This document shows, piece after piece, positions 1 through 9,477 of a DNA stretch of 64,000 nt (position 1 is its first letter; each line of letters begins with the position of its first letter). The DNA comes from an uncultured Umboniibacter sp. GTDB lineage: Bacteria > Pseudomonadota > Gammaproteobacteria > Pseudomonadales > DSM-25080. The notes under the pieces are model-generated. The model did no database searches, was not told the DNA's origin, and worked only from the letters and a program-made list of their open reading frames with translations. A program made the position numbers and the translations under genes. Location of the stretch: NCBI RefSeq assembly GCF_947497555.1, contig NZ_CANMGY010000001.1, forward strand, positions 434,001 to 498,000, given 5' to 3'.

Positions 1-579
1 GCCTACAATGGCAGTCATCGGCTTAGCCGGCGCCTTAAGAGCAAGCGATAGCGCTTCAAGCTCTCCCGCTAAAAGTGGCCCCGCCACCGCAGTGGGTGCA
101 AACTTCGCGACACCATGAGTACTGGCTTGGGCTCTATGGCTTGTACCGAAGGCATCCATCACGTAGATGTCGCAAAGTGCCGCCATTTGCTTGGATAATG
201 CCTCGTCGTCCTTTTTTTCACCCGCATTAAAACGAACGTTTTCAAGGAGAACGATTTGTCCTGCTTCTATCTCTACGCCGTTGAGCCAATTTTTGATCAG
301 TGGTACTTCCTGGCCCAACAACTTGCTTAGGCACGCCGCGACCGGTGCTAGCGAATAAGCGGCATTTTCTTCTTCAGTACCGCCTTCTACTGGGCGTCCT
401 AAATGAGACATCACCATCACCGCAGCACCCGACTCCAACGCCAACTTTAAGCTGGGAAGCGCAGCTAGAATCCGCGCATCGCTAGTCACCTTCCCATCAC
501 TGATTGGTACATTCAGATCTTCGCGAATTAAAACGCGTTTGCCGGCCAGTGATTCGTTTGCCATTAACTTTACGGTCAT
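1..579 (-). CDS. pgk: Phosphoglycerate kinase, N-terminal part (cut by window edge)
   Basis: Cytoplasmic glycolytic enzyme that transfers phosphate between 1,3-bisphosphoglycerate and ADP. Only the first 193 residues lie in the window. The translation starts [15 protein letters not shown] and shows the N-terminal substrate-binding signature ([11 protein letters not shown]), the SHLGRP motif and the LLENVRF motif, all typical of Pgk. The start ATG overlaps the stop of epd in an ATGA arrangement, so the two are translationally coupled. The order tkt-epd-pgk is the usual gammaproteobacterial one. The missing C-terminal half carries the nucleotide-binding domain. Identification is very secure. 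Confidence 0.97.
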   Translation of the reverse strand, partial: MTVKLMANESLAGKRVLIREDLNVPISDGKVTSDARILAALPSLKLALESGAAVMVMSHLGRPVEGGTEEENAAYSLAPVAACLSKLLGQEVPLIKNWLNGVEIEAGQIVLLENVRFNAGEKKDDEALSKQMAALCDIYVMDAFGTSHRAQASTHGVAKFAPTAVAGPLLAGELEALSLALKAPAKPMTAIVG

Positions 580-1592
580 GTTAGCTCTCCCAAGCTGATC
601 ATTTGTTGAAGATGAAGCGCACTATCCACCAGTCGGTTCGCGTAGCCCCATTCATTATCGAACCAAATTAGTACCTTCACTAAATGGTCGTTTACTACCG
701 CACTTTGCGGTATATCAATCACTGCACTGTGATCGTCGTGGATGAAGTCACACGATGCCAGTGGTTCGGTAGTGATCGTAATATATTGGTTATCATCCGC
801 CAGTCGCTGAAGGCTCTGTGTGAAAGCACCGCGATCTACTGCATGTTCTGTTTGTACAGTAAGTTCTATAGCCGAGACATTTGACGTCGGAACGCGGATA
901 GAAGAGCTATTTAATCGGCCCTCAAGGTGAGGCAGCAATCGATAGACACCTTTATCAAGGGCCGTCTCAACCGGAATCATGGACTGCATGGCACTGCGAG
1001 TCAGCCTAAGATCAACATCATGGTAAGCGTCGATAACTGGCTGATCGTTCATTGCCGAGTGCAGTGTTAAGCTACTTCCAGCTACCACGCCGAATTGTGC
1101 ATCCAACTCCGCCACCAGCGGAATAAGCGCATTGGAGGTGCAAGATCCACAGGAAATCACGCCGTCGCTCGAGGTAACTTGGTTTTGGTTAAAGCCGTAG
1201 ATCAACGTGCAATCTACCTCCGGCTGGGAGGGGTTGGAAATGAGAATATGCTTCAAGCGGCCGCGAATTTGTCGGCGTGCCACTTCAGCACTAACACTCC
1301 CTGAGCACTCTATAAGTACATCACAGTCGATTTGCAAGGCAGAGAACTCGGCCTCATGAGTAATATCAATAGCATGGCCGTTGACCACTAAACGACTATC
1401 TTCGATAGTCACTGAGCCCGGAAACCGTCCATGTGTGGAATCATACTTGAGCAAGTGACAAATCGTTTCAATAGGCGCCAGTTCATTAATTGACACCACC
1501 GCTAAGTGGTGCCAAAGATCGCGTTCAACTATGGCGCGAAGTACCGATCGACCGATACGTCCGAAACCGTTAATGGCAAGTTGAGCGCTCAC
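576..1592 (-). CDS. epd: D-erythrose-4-phosphate dehydrogenase (GAPDH family)
   Basis: NAD-dependent enzyme that oxidises erythrose 4-phosphate to 4-phosphoerythronate, the first step towards pyridoxal 5'-phosphate. It is 338 residues long. The N-terminal Rossmann motif INGFGRIGR and the catalytic Cys151 within SCGSCTSN are visible, followed by the [15 protein letters not shown] stretch that separates Epd from glycolytic GAPDH. The usual CTTNC around the active site reads CTSNA here, so the second cysteine is absent. It lies between tkt (8 bp upstream) and pgk (4 bp overlap), the classic epd location. A true glycolytic GAPDH is the alternative, but the SAMxDQxVIDAYH and SMIPVET signatures favour Epd. 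Confidence 0.9.
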   Translation of the reverse strand: MSAQLAINGFGRIGRSVLRAIVERDLWHHLAVVSINELAPIETICHLLKYDSTHGRFPGSVTIEDSRLVVNGHAIDITHEAEFSALQIDCDVLIECSGSVSAEVARRQIRGRLKHILISNPSQPEVDCTLIYGFNQNQVTSSDGVISCGSCTSNALIPLVAELDAQFGVVAGSSLTLHSAMNDQPVIDAYHDVDLRLTRSAMQSMIPVETALDKGVYRLLPHLEGRLNSSSIRVPTSNVSAIELTVQTEHAVDRGAFTQSLQRLADDNQYITITTEPLASCDFIHDDHSAVIDIPQSAVVNDHLVKVLIWFDNEWGYANRLVDSALHLQQMISLGELT

Positions 1593-1600
1593 GCGAACTC

Positions 1601-3598
1601 CTAAGCTAGCAGTTCCAGCGACACCGTCACCACGTTATCCACGCTAAAACCAAACATTTCGAACAGCTCATTCGCTGGTGCTGATTCACCGAAAGTTTCC
1701 ATGGCAACAATGCGACCGTCTAGACCTACATACTTGTACCAGTAGTCACGGTGTGCTGCTTCAATAGCAACACGCGGCAATACAGCGCTCGGCAAAACTT
1801 GCTCGCGATAAGCTGCGTCCTGCTGATCGAAACGCTCACAACAGGGAAGGGAAACAACGCGCACGTTCTTACCCTGTGCTGCGAGCGCCTTCTTAGCCTG
1901 AACAGCTAACTCAACCTCTGAACCCGTTGCAATCAGAATTAGCTCTGGTGTGCCTTCGCTATCGGAAAGAATGTAACCACCGCGGGCTACGTCGGCAACC
2001 TGATCAGCGCTACGCGGCTGCGGCTCAAGACCTTGACGCGTGAAGATTAGCGCACTTGGACCGTCGTTACGCTCCACTGCCGCCTGCCAACTCACAGCGC
2101 TTTCTACCACGTCACAGGGGCGCCAAGTTTCCAGGTTCGGAGTAGAACGAAGCGAGGTGAGCTGCTCTACTGGCTGGTGAGTCGGGCCATCTTCGCCCAA
2201 GCCAATTGAATCGTGGGTGTACACGAAAATTGCACGCTGCTTCATCAATGCTGCCATACGAACTGCGTTGCGGGCATATTCCATGAACATAAGGAAGGTA
2301 CCGCCGTAAGGGACGAAACCGCCGTGCAGCGCAATTCCGTTCATAATTGCGCTCATTCCGAACTCACGAACACCGTAGTAGATGTAGTTACCCGACGCAT
2401 CTGCACCGGTTACACCCTTACTTCCGTCCCATTTGGTCAGGTTAGAGCCCGCAAGGTCAGCTGAGCCACCAACCATTTCAGGTAGGATAGGGCCCAATTG
2501 ATTTAAGCAAATCTGACTTGCCTGACGCGTTGCTACCTTCTTCGGATTTGCCTGCGCATCGGCGATGAAAGCAGCCATGTCTGCAGCAAAGCCTTCCGGC
2601 AGTTCGCCCGCCATACGACGCTTGAATTCCGCTGCTAGCTCAGGGTAATCGGTTGCATACTCGGCAAAGCGATCATCCCACTCCGCTTCTTCAGCAGCGC
2701 CTTTATCTTTGGCATCCCATGCTTCATAAATATCGTCAGGAATCACGAATGCATCGTGGGACCAACCTAGCGTCTTACGAGCTGCGGCGATTTCTTCATC
2801 ACCGAGTGGAGCCCCATGAACACCAGAAGTGCCCTGCTTGTTCGGCGAACCAAAACCAATCACGGTCTTGGCGCAAATCAAGGTTGGCTTCGAAGTTTCA
2901 TTCTTAGCCGCTTCGATGGCAGCTTCTAAAGCCGCTGCGTCATGGCCATCCACATTCGGGATAACGTGCCAGCCATAGGCTTCAAATCGCGCTGGCGTAT
3001 CATCACCGAACCAACCGCCAACTTCGCCGTCGATCGAAATGTTATTGTCATCATAGATGGCAATTAGCTTGCCTAGCTGAAGTGTACCAGCCAGTGAACA
3101 AGCTTCATGAGAGATGCCTTCCATTAGGCAACCATCGCCGAGGAAGGTATAGGTGTGATGGTCAACAATGTCATGGTCTTCACGGTTAAACTGCGCTGCC
3201 ATCATCTTTTCAGCCAACGCCATCCCCACGGCGTTAGTGACACCTTGGCCGAGCGGGCCAGTGGTGGTCTCAATACCCGGTGCGTAACCATACTCAGGGT
3301 GACCAGGTGTTTTTGAATGTAATTGACGGAAGTTCTTCAACTCCTCAATTGAAAGTTCATACCCACTGAGATGCAAAAGTGAATAGATCAGCATCGAACC
3401 GTGACCGTTCGACAACACAAAACGGTCTCTATCGGCCCAGTCTGGATTACTTGGGTTATGCTTCAAAAATTTATTCCAAAGAACCTCAGCAATATCCGCC
3501 ATCCCCATCGGGGCGCCCGGATGACCACTGTTAGCACGCTGAACAGCATCCATTGATAATGCGCGGATAGCATTGGCTAAGTCTTGACGAGAGGGCAT
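1601..3598 (-). CDS. tkt: Transketolase
   Basis: Thiamine diphosphate enzyme moving two-carbon units between sugar phosphates in the pentose phosphate pathway. The 665 residues match the family length. The N-terminal thiamine-binding domain has [17 protein letters not shown] and the GDGCLMEG cofactor motif; the middle pyrimidine-binding domain has GVREFGM and the [16 protein letters not shown] stretch; the C-terminal domain follows. A good ribosome site (AAGGAGC) sits just before the ATG. It is the first gene of tkt-epd-pgk and is divergent from sahR. Its promoter may share the sahR palindrome (see findings). Confidence 0.97.
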   Translation of the reverse strand: MPSRQDLANAIRALSMDAVQRANSGHPGAPMGMADIAEVLWNKFLKHNPSNPDWADRDRFVLSNGHGSMLIYSLLHLSGYELSIEELKNFRQLHSKTPGHPEYGYAPGIETTTGPLGQGVTNAVGMALAEKMMAAQFNREDHDIVDHHTYTFLGDGCLMEGISHEACSLAGTLQLGKLIAIYDDNNISIDGEVGGWFGDDTPARFEAYGWHVIPNVDGHDAAALEAAIEAAKNETSKPTLICAKTVIGFGSPNKQGTSGVHGAPLGDEEIAAARKTLGWSHDAFVIPDDIYEAWDAKDKGAAEEAEWDDRFAEYATDYPELAAEFKRRMAGELPEGFAADMAAFIADAQANPKKVATRQASQICLNQLGPILPEMVGGSADLAGSNLTKWDGSKGVTGADASGNYIYYGVREFGMSAIMNGIALHGGFVPYGGTFLMFMEYARNAVRMAALMKQRAIFVYTHDSIGLGEDGPTHQPVEQLTSLRSTPNLETWRPCDVVESAVSWQAAVERNDGPSALIFTRQGLEPQPRSADQVADVARGGYILSDSEGTPELILIATGSEVELAVQAKKALAAQGKNVRVVSLPCCERFDQQDAAYREQVLPSAVLPRVAIEAAHRDYWYKYVGLDGRIVAMETFGESAPANELFEMFGFSVDNVVTVSLELLA

Positions 3599-3718
3599 GT
3601 GAAGCTCCTTGTTGAATAGAATAAAAGGACGAAAAGCATCTGAATCGTAGCAATGGCTATTTTCACTGATGCCTGAACTAAGAGCAACGGCAAAATGAGT
3701 GCTTTTCGGCTATGTTAA

Positions 3719-3782
3719 TTTAAAGATCATAACGACCCTTTATATCAATATATTTTGATATATTGAAATTTTTTGATACTAT
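3719..3782. promoter_or_regulatory. Nested palindromic operator and promoter of sahR (and perhaps tkt)
   Basis: Two overlapping perfect palindromes are visible. One has 8-base arms TATATCAA (3741-3748) and TTGATATA (3755-3762). The other has 9-base arms TCAATATAT (3745-3753) and ATATATTGA (3758-3766). A further half-site TTTTGATA lies at 3771-3778. On the plus strand TTGATA (3755-3760) and TACTAT (3777-3782) are 16 bases apart, a plausible sigma-70 promoter for sahR. On the minus strand TTGATA (3748-3743) and TTTAAA (3724-3719) are 18 bases apart, possibly for tkt. ArsR-family dimers bind such dyads, so autoregulation is expected. Confidence 0.7.
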
Positions 3783-3788
3783 GTCGCC

Positions 3789-4766
3789 ATGAGTCGAATT
3801 AACGCACCAATTTCACGCTTGGATCACACTGGAGCCTTTTTAAAAGCAGCTGCGGATCCTCTGCGTCTGATGATTCTGCGTGTTTTAGCAAGCAACTCAT
3901 ACAATGTAGCTGAGCTTTGCCAAATCTTCTCGTTGCGACAACCTGCTTTGAGTCATCATTTAAAGTTATTGACTCACGCGGGGCTAATTCTAAGCCGCAA
4001 GGAAGGTACTAGCGCGTTTTATCGCCGAGTACCCGTTTCGGGTGAGCTCTCAGCGCTTGCTGATGCGCTTTATTTGACGACTGACCGACTAGAATTTGAT
4101 GATTCCATTCAAGGAAACGTGGCCGATGTTCATCAGGCTCGCGCAGTCACCGCTCAACATTTTTTCGAAGTGAATGCCACCTCACTTCGAGAACAACAAG
4201 ATCTCATAGCGGATTTCGGTGTGTATGGCGAGCAGGTTGCAGAGATGATTGATCGGCTGGGTACGCAACGGGACACTGCACTGGAGATTGGCCCTGGTCG
4301 CGGCGAGTTACTCGCGTTCCTAAGTCAGCGTTATCAGAACGTTCAAGCTGTAGATATTTCATCAACTATGCTTGATGTGACTCGCCAGACGGTGGCACTG
4401 GAAGGCCTAGATAACGTGACCCTAATTCATGGCGATACCAGCCACGGAGATATTCATACCGCTGATTTAATTGTCGTCAATATGGTTCTCCACCACACGC
4501 CATCACCGGCACGGATTTTTAAAGATCTTGCTGGCTATTTGAGCCACCAAGGGCTTTTGGTCGTATGCGACTTAGTCCGCCACGACCAAAGCTGGGTAAA
4601 GGATGCCTGTGGAGACCTCTGGCAGGGATTTGAACAGGAAGAATTATTAAGGTGGGCGCATGACGCTCGCCTGAAACCCGTTGACAGCCAGTTTTTTGCC
4701 TTACGCAATGGTTTTCAATTTCAACTTTTTACGTTTACAACACAAGTGGGCAACACAGATGAGTGA
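3789..4766 (+). CDS. sahR: SahR-type regulator: ArsR DNA-binding domain fused to methyltransferase domain
   Basis: The 325-residue protein has an N-terminal ArsR-like winged helix (about residues 15-90, including [19 protein letters not shown]). A class I S-adenosylmethionine methyltransferase fold follows, with the glycine-rich loop EIGPGRGE near residues 166-173. This fusion next to metK-ahcY is the arrangement described for SahR, a repressor that senses S-adenosylhomocysteine and controls the methyl cycle in Proteobacteria. The ligand role is inferred from family and context. No Shine-Dalgarno site precedes the ATG; the predicted -10 places the transcript start near the ATG, so it may be leaderless. 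The stop overlaps metK by 8 bases. The methyltransferase domain probably serves as the ligand sensor. Confidence 0.85.
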   Translation: MSRINAPISRLDHTGAFLKAAADPLRLMILRVLASNSYNVAELCQIFSLRQPALSHHLKLLTHAGLILSRKEGTSAFYRRVPVSGELSALADALYLTTDRLEFDDSIQGNVADVHQARAVTAQHFFEVNATSLREQQDLIADFGVYGEQVAEMIDRLGTQRDTALEIGPGRGELLAFLSQRYQNVQAVDISSTMLDVTRQTVALEGLDNVTLIHGDTSHGDIHTADLIVVNMVLHHTPSPARIFKDLAGYLSHQGLLVVCDLVRHDQSWVKDACGDLWQGFEQEELLRWAHDARLKPVDSQFFALRNGFQFQLFTFTTQVGNTDE

Positions 4767-5988
4767 GTACACCCTTTTTACTTCAGAGAGCGTCTCTGAG
4801 GGACATCCCGATAAACTAGCAGATCAGATCTCGGACGCCATTTTAGACGCCATGATCGCGCGCGACCCCCATGCTCGTGTAGCAGTTGAAACACTTGTGA
4901 AGACTGGCATGGCAGTTGTTGCAGGCGAGGCTACGACTACCTGCTATGTCGACCTTGAAGATATCGTCCGTAAGGTGATTACCGACATTGGCTACAACAG
5001 CTCGCTAGTCGGCTTTGACGGCGAATCCTGTGCGGTAATCAATGCCATTGGCAAGCAATCCCCTGACATTGCGCAAGGTGTAGATCGCAGTGCGCCAGAG
5101 GAGCAAGGCGCGGGTGACCAGGGATTAATGTTTGGTTATGCCACTAATGAAACCGAAGATTTTATGCCTGCCGCACTCTACTACTCTCATAAGTTAGTTC
5201 AGCGTCAGGCTTATCTCCGCAAGAACAAGATTCTTCCGTGGTTGCGCCCAGACGCCAAGTCTCAGGTAACCTTGCGATATGATGAGGCGGGAAAGCCGGT
5301 AGCTATTGACGCTGTTGTTCTTTCAACTCAGCATGACCCGGACGTATCGTTAGAAACACTTCGCGCGGCGGTGCTTCGTGAAATCATCGAAGCGGAACTT
5401 CCCGCTGAATGGCTTCATGCAGACACCAAGTATCACATCAACCCTACCGGTAATTTTGTGATCGGCGGCCCTGTTGGTGACTGTGGCTTAACTGGTCGAA
5501 AGATTATCGTTGATACCTACGGCGGTGCAGCGCGTCACGGTGGTGGCGCGTTCTCCGGCAAGGATCCATCAAAAGTAGATCGTAGTGCGGCATACATTGG
5601 TCGATATGTAGCGAAAAACTTAGTGGCTGCTCAGCTTGCTGATCGTGCTGAGGTTCAGGTCTCTTACGCCATCGGCGTTGCAGAGCCTACCTCAGTTTCC
5701 GTTAACAGCTTTGGTACCGGTAAGTTGAGCGATGCGCGTTTGGCCGAGATCGTTCGCGAAGTATTCGATCTTCGTCCCTATGCAATTACTAAGCAGTTAA
5801 ACCTGCTTTACCCAATGTATCAACTAACCGCTGCGTACGGTCATTTTGGTCGTAAGCCGTTTGAACACACCTATGAATGGACCGAAAGCGAGAAGGGCGT
5901 GGTTACCAAACACTCCAAGACCTTCACCGCCTTCACCTGGGAAAAAACTGACAAGGTTGACGCGCTGACAGCCGCTGCCGCCCTATAA
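4759..5988 (+). CDS. metK: S-adenosylmethionine synthetase
   Basis: Makes S-adenosylmethionine from methionine and ATP in the cytoplasm. I place the start at the ATG giving [19 protein letters not shown], the conserved family N-terminus; an upstream in-frame ATG would add 26 residues read from the sahR tail. The result is 409 residues, slightly longer than the roughly 384 of E. coli. The hallmark motifs GAGDQG (near residue 118) and [16 protein letters not shown] (near 259-274) are intact. It overlaps sahR by 8 bases and precedes ahcY by 19, so the three form one methyl-cycle operon. Confidence 0.97.
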   Translation: MSEYTLFTSESVSEGHPDKLADQISDAILDAMIARDPHARVAVETLVKTGMAVVAGEATTTCYVDLEDIVRKVITDIGYNSSLVGFDGESCAVINAIGKQSPDIAQGVDRSAPEEQGAGDQGLMFGYATNETEDFMPAALYYSHKLVQRQAYLRKNKILPWLRPDAKSQVTLRYDEAGKPVAIDAVVLSTQHDPDVSLETLRAAVLREIIEAELPAEWLHADTKYHINPTGNFVIGGPVGDCGLTGRKIIVDTYGGAARHGGGAFSGKDPSKVDRSAAYIGRYVAKNLVAAQLADRAEVQVSYAIGVAEPTSVSVNSFGTGKLSDARLAEIVREVFDLRPYAITKQLNLLYPMYQLTAAYGHFGRKPFEHTYEWTESEKGVVTKHSKTFTAFTWEKTDKVDALTAAAAL

Positions 5989-6007
5989 AGAATTTGAGGT
6001 ACTAACC

Positions 6008-7372
6008 ATGACTGATTACAAAATCCGCGATATCAACCTAGCCGACTGGGGTCGTAAAGAAATTCACATTGCCGAACAGGAAATGCCGGCATTGATGGCA
6101 CTTCGTGCTCGCTACCAGGCCGAGAAGCCGCTTGCTGGCGCGAAGATTTTGGGCTGTATCCACATGACCATTCAAACCGCCGTGCTGATTGAAACACTGG
6201 TGGCATTGGGTGCTGAAGTTCGCTGGTCAAGCTGTAACATTTTCTCTACACAGGACCAAGCGGCCGCGGCTATCGCAGCTTCTGGCGTTCCCGTTTTTGC
6301 CTGGAAGGGTGAAACCGAAGAAGAGTACGAGTGGTGCTTACATCAGACCATCCTCAAGGACGATAAGCCTTGGGATGCCAACATGATTCTTGATGACGGC
6401 GGTGATCTTACGTTACTTATCCACAACGAGTACCCAGAGATTCTTGAACGCATTCACGGTGTGACGGAAGAGACCACTACCGGTGTTCACCGCCTCTTCG
6501 AAATGATGGAGAAAGGCGAGCTAAAGATTCCCGCGGTTAACGTTAACGATGCGGTAACGAAGAGCAAGAACGATAACAAATATGGTTGCCGTCATTCACT
6601 TAACGACGCCATTAAGCGCGGTACAGATCACCTGTTAGCGGGCAAGAAAGCGCTCGTGATTGGTTACGGTGACGTAGGTAAAGGTTCAGCACAGTCACTT
6701 CGTCAGGAAGGCATGATTGTTCGTATCACTGAGATTGATCCAATCTGTGCCATGCAGGCATGTATGGACGGATTCGAAGTGGTCAGTGCGTACAACGACG
6801 GAATTAATACCGGCAAAGTTGAAGATACTAACACTGAAGTACTGAGCAACACCGACTTACTGGTAACCACTACCGGTAACGTCAACGTGGCTGATTCAGC
6901 CATTCTAAAAGCCCTTAAGCCGGGATGTGTCGTGTGTAACATCGGTCACTTCGATAACGAGATCGATACCGCATACATGCGTGAGAACTGGGAATGGGAA
7001 GAGGTTAAGCCTCAGGTGCACTTAGTTCACCGTGACCGCGCCACCAACGACTACCTGATTCTGCTTTCAGAAGGTCGTCTAGTGAATTTGGGTAACGCAA
7101 CGGGCCATCCGTCACGCATCATGGATGGTTCATTTGCAAACCAGGTCTTAGCACAGATGTATCTCTTCGAGCGTAAATTTGCCGATCTATCCAGCGCCGA
7201 AAAGACGGCCAACATCACCGTTGAGCTTCTGCCGAAGAAGCTCGATGAAGAAGTTGCAGCCAACATGGTAGCGGGCTTTGGCGGGGTGTTAACTCAGCTA
7301 ACGACACAGCAGGCAGAGTACATTAATGTCCCAGTTGAAGGCCCTTACAAGCCTGAGACCTACAAGTACTAA
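6008..7372 (+). CDS. ahcY: S-adenosylhomocysteine hydrolase
   Basis: NAD-dependent enzyme that splits S-adenosylhomocysteine, the product of methyltransferases, into adenosine and homocysteine. The 454 residues include the N-terminal substrate domain with [13 protein letters not shown], the NAD-binding motif GYGDVGKG (near residue 220) and the C-terminal tail ending KPETYKY that closes the active site of the neighbouring subunit. It lies 19 bp after metK, and the pair is typical of SahR-controlled operons. In many relatives metF follows; here rsmE does. Confidence 0.97.
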   Translation: MTDYKIRDINLADWGRKEIHIAEQEMPALMALRARYQAEKPLAGAKILGCIHMTIQTAVLIETLVALGAEVRWSSCNIFSTQDQAAAAIAASGVPVFAWKGETEEEYEWCLHQTILKDDKPWDANMILDDGGDLTLLIHNEYPEILERIHGVTEETTTGVHRLFEMMEKGELKIPAVNVNDAVTKSKNDNKYGCRHSLNDAIKRGTDHLLAGKKALVIGYGDVGKGSAQSLRQEGMIVRITEIDPICAMQACMDGFEVVSAYNDGINTGKVEDTNTEVLSNTDLLVTTTGNVNVADSAILKALKPGCVVCNIGHFDNEIDTAYMRENWEWEEVKPQVHLVHRDRATNDYLILLSEGRLVNLGNATGHPSRIMDGSFANQVLAQMYLFERKFADLSSAEKTANITVELLPKKLDEEVAANMVAGFGGVLTQLTTQQAEYINVPVEGPYKPETYKY

Positions 7373-7379
7373 ACGCTGA

Positions 7380-8120
7380 ATGGCTAGGTTGATCCGTTTA
7401 CTAGACCGAGCGCTTACACTTCCTGTGGAAGTGCTCGAGCTATCGACCGCGCCTAGCCATCACCTCCTAAAAGTTCTCCGCGCCAAGCCCGGTCAAGCTG
7501 TTGAAATATTCAACGGCAGTGGCGAGTTTGTCAGGGGCAGCCTAGCAGAGCAATCAAGCAAAAAGACCGCGGTGATAGCCGTTACCGAGTCAGGCACTTC
7601 CTCAACTGAATCTCCTCTTGAGATAACACTCTGTATCGCCATTTCTAAGGGTGATCGCTTTGATTATGCACTTCAAAAGGCAACCGAACTGGGTGTGAGC
7701 CGGATCATTCCGATGATTGCGGAACGTAGTGAGTTCAAGTTAAAGGACGAGCGACTAGAGAAGAAGCTTCTTAGTTGGCAAGGAATTGTTGACGCGGCGG
7801 CAGAACAATGTGGCCGTTTTCATAGTCCGATGGTTGAGTCACCTCTCACCACGGCTTTACTTATTCCATCCCTTGGCAGTAACTTCGATCTGAAATTAGT
7901 ATTACACCATCGATCGGTAAGTAAGCTTCAAGAGGAACTATCGGTCAAGAATGCGGTGCTACTGATTGGTCCGGAGGGTGGGCTAAGTGAGAATGAAATT
8001 ATCTTGGCAGAGGCATCGGGCTTTAAATCGGTACTTTTTGGACCCCGAGTACTGAGAACCGAGACTGCGCCGATTGTCGCGCTAACTATTCTCCAACAAT
8101 TTTACGGTGATTTCGCTTAG
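7380..8120 (+). CDS. rsmE: 16S rRNA (uridine-1498) N3-methyltransferase
   Basis: SPOUT-family enzyme that methylates U1498 of 16S rRNA using S-adenosylmethionine. The 246 residues have the N-terminal RNA-binding part (HHLLKVLRAKPGQ) and the C-terminal knot with LLIGPEGGLSENE (near residue 195) and GPRVLRTETAP. It starts 7 bp after ahcY and probably ends the sahR operon, placing a methyl user next to methyl-cycle genes. Its stop codon overlaps the stop of chpC on the other strand. Confidence 0.95.
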   Translation: MARLIRLLDRALTLPVEVLELSTAPSHHLLKVLRAKPGQAVEIFNGSGEFVRGSLAEQSSKKTAVIAVTESGTSSTESPLEITLCIAISKGDRFDYALQKATELGVSRIIPMIAERSEFKLKDERLEKKLLSWQGIVDAAAEQCGRFHSPMVESPLTTALLIPSLGSNFDLKLVLHHRSVSKLQEELSVKNAVLLIGPEGGLSENEIILAEASGFKSVLFGPRVLRTETAPIVALTILQQFYGDFA

Positions 8121-8611
8121 CGATTCGCTATGCGCTCCACAAATGAAATCCAGTGCTGTTCTATTTCCACTAAATCAGGTAACCAATACTGTACTTCATT
8201 AATTTTTAGCGCCATGGCCATACCAGGGAGCGCTACGTTCTCGACCTCCGTCAAATCAGGCGCCATCAAACGCAGAATCCTAGGCACAGTTTGAAGTCGA
8301 ATAGCGAAGAAACGATAATGATCACTACCACCTGCACTGTTTAACACCGCAATAGGATCGCCTTCTTGGTAATCGTAACTGCGCTCTGTCGCTAAAAATT
8401 GTAGGTCTATCAACGGCACCGCACGCTCTCTCCAGCGCACTTCACCTGACAGCCATTGCGGTCCATCTTTTACGGGCCGAATAACTACGCCGGATACAAT
8501 TTCCGCTACCGACATTGTTGGCAGCGCTACACTAATTTCGCCCAAGCTCATTAGGAGAGTGGGGATGTCGACGCTAGGCTTTTCCAGTAATGGATGATCT
8601 ACAAACGACAC
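8117..8611 (-). CDS. chpC: CheW-like adaptor of the Pil-Chp system
   Basis: A 164-residue protein with one CheW-like domain (LPTMSVAEIVSGVVIRPV, then WLSGEVRWRERAVPLIDLQ). Such adaptors link receptors to the CheA-type kinase. It is the last gene of pilGHIJK-chpABC, 11 bp after chpB, the position of chpC in Pseudomonas, so the name rests on domain plus order. The gene ends inside the end of rsmE with no terminator between. PilI, the other CheW protein of the cluster, is encoded upstream. Confidence 0.85.
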   Translation of the reverse strand: MSFVDHPLLEKPSVDIPTLLMSLGEISVALPTMSVAEIVSGVVIRPVKDGPQWLSGEVRWRERAVPLIDLQFLATERSYDYQEGDPIAVLNSAGGSDHYRFFAIRLQTVPRILRLMAPDLTEVENVALPGMAMALKINEVQYWLPDLVEIEQHWISFVERIANR

Positions 8612-8622
8612 TTAGGCCTCCT

Positions 8623-9477
8623 TTATTTTGTCCAATTGAGCACTGCATCAGCCATCTCGCTGGGAAGTAGTTGTGCATCAACATGAATAATATCTTTCAC
8701 ATCGTTAATCATTCCGTCAGCAACCGCTGACGATGGTTCCTGAACCCAAATGGTAGCGCCTGCTCCATGAGCGAGACGCGCTCCGCTGGGGCCTTCACCA
8801 CTCAACCCGCTTAAATAGATCACCAAACACTCACCACGAAAGCGAGTTGTTACAGAGCCTACAACGTGATCAATCGATGGAGAAAACTGGCCACTCCATG
8901 GGGTACTTGATCGAGCTAATGTTAGATTACGGCTAAAACTCACCTTGTCCTCGGCGGTCAAGACATAGACTCTGCCACCTCGAAGTTGACTCACAGACTT
9001 AACGGCTACAACTGGCCATGGCCCGGTCTTTGAGAACTGCTCTATCATCGAGGTTTCAGCGCCCACCGACTGATGCTGAACAATGAGCACCGCCGTATCT
9101 TCGATCACCGGCAGGCTGGTCAGTAACTCACTAATTACCTGAGGGCCGCCAGTTGAAGCCGCAACAATGACCAACTTGGACAGCGACAGGCACCCATGTT
9201 GGTCAAGCTGTTTTAGTCTATCAACCCAACTATTAAAGCCTCGCGCCTCAAAGCTTGGTAATTCGCCATCGCTGACCAATACCGCCTGTGATTCGGCCTC
9301 GTCGCTACCAGCCCCATGCAGCCAACAGTCTACACCCTTCTGGCTAGCATTCGGCTGCCAGGCTTCGTCTATCTGGGCACTAAAGGCGACCTTAAAACCC
9401 GCAGCTTTAGCGATGGCTCTTTGCTTGGATAGCGCCAACAAATCGTTTGCAAGCAACCCAATCAACGGCATTTCCAT
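8623..9477 (-). CDS. chpB: CheB-type receptor methylesterase of the Pil-Chp system
   Basis: The 284 residues carry a CheB methylesterase domain from about residue 100. The catalytic serine motif VAASTGGPQ and the histidine motif VQHQSVGAE are clear. The third site, normally GMGxDG with the catalytic aspartate, reads GLSGEGPSG, with glutamate at the aspartate position. The N-terminal 90 residues do not show the acidic pocket of a receiver. Its ATG shares one base with the chpA stop (TAATG), indicating coupling. It should demethylate PilJ opposite PilK, but activity is uncertain given the substitution. Confidence 0.85.
   Translation of the reverse strand: MEMPLIGLLANDLLALSKQRAIAKAAGFKVAFSAQIDEAWQPNASQKGVDCWLHGAGSDEAESQAVLVSDGELPSFEARGFNSWVDRLKQLDQHGCLSLSKLVIVAASTGGPQVISELLTSLPVIEDTAVLIVQHQSVGAETSMIEQFSKTGPWPVVAVKSVSQLRGGRVYVLTAEDKVSFSRNLTLARSSTPWSGQFSPSIDHVVGSVTTRFRGECLVIYLSGLSGEGPSGARLAHGAGATIWVQEPSSAVADGMINDVKDIIHVDAQLLPSEMADAVLNWTK

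Noticed and set aside
4681..4758. Upstream ATG extending metK by 26 residues.
   Set aside because: The extension is read out of the sahR 3' end, while [19 protein letters not shown] is the conserved MetK start.
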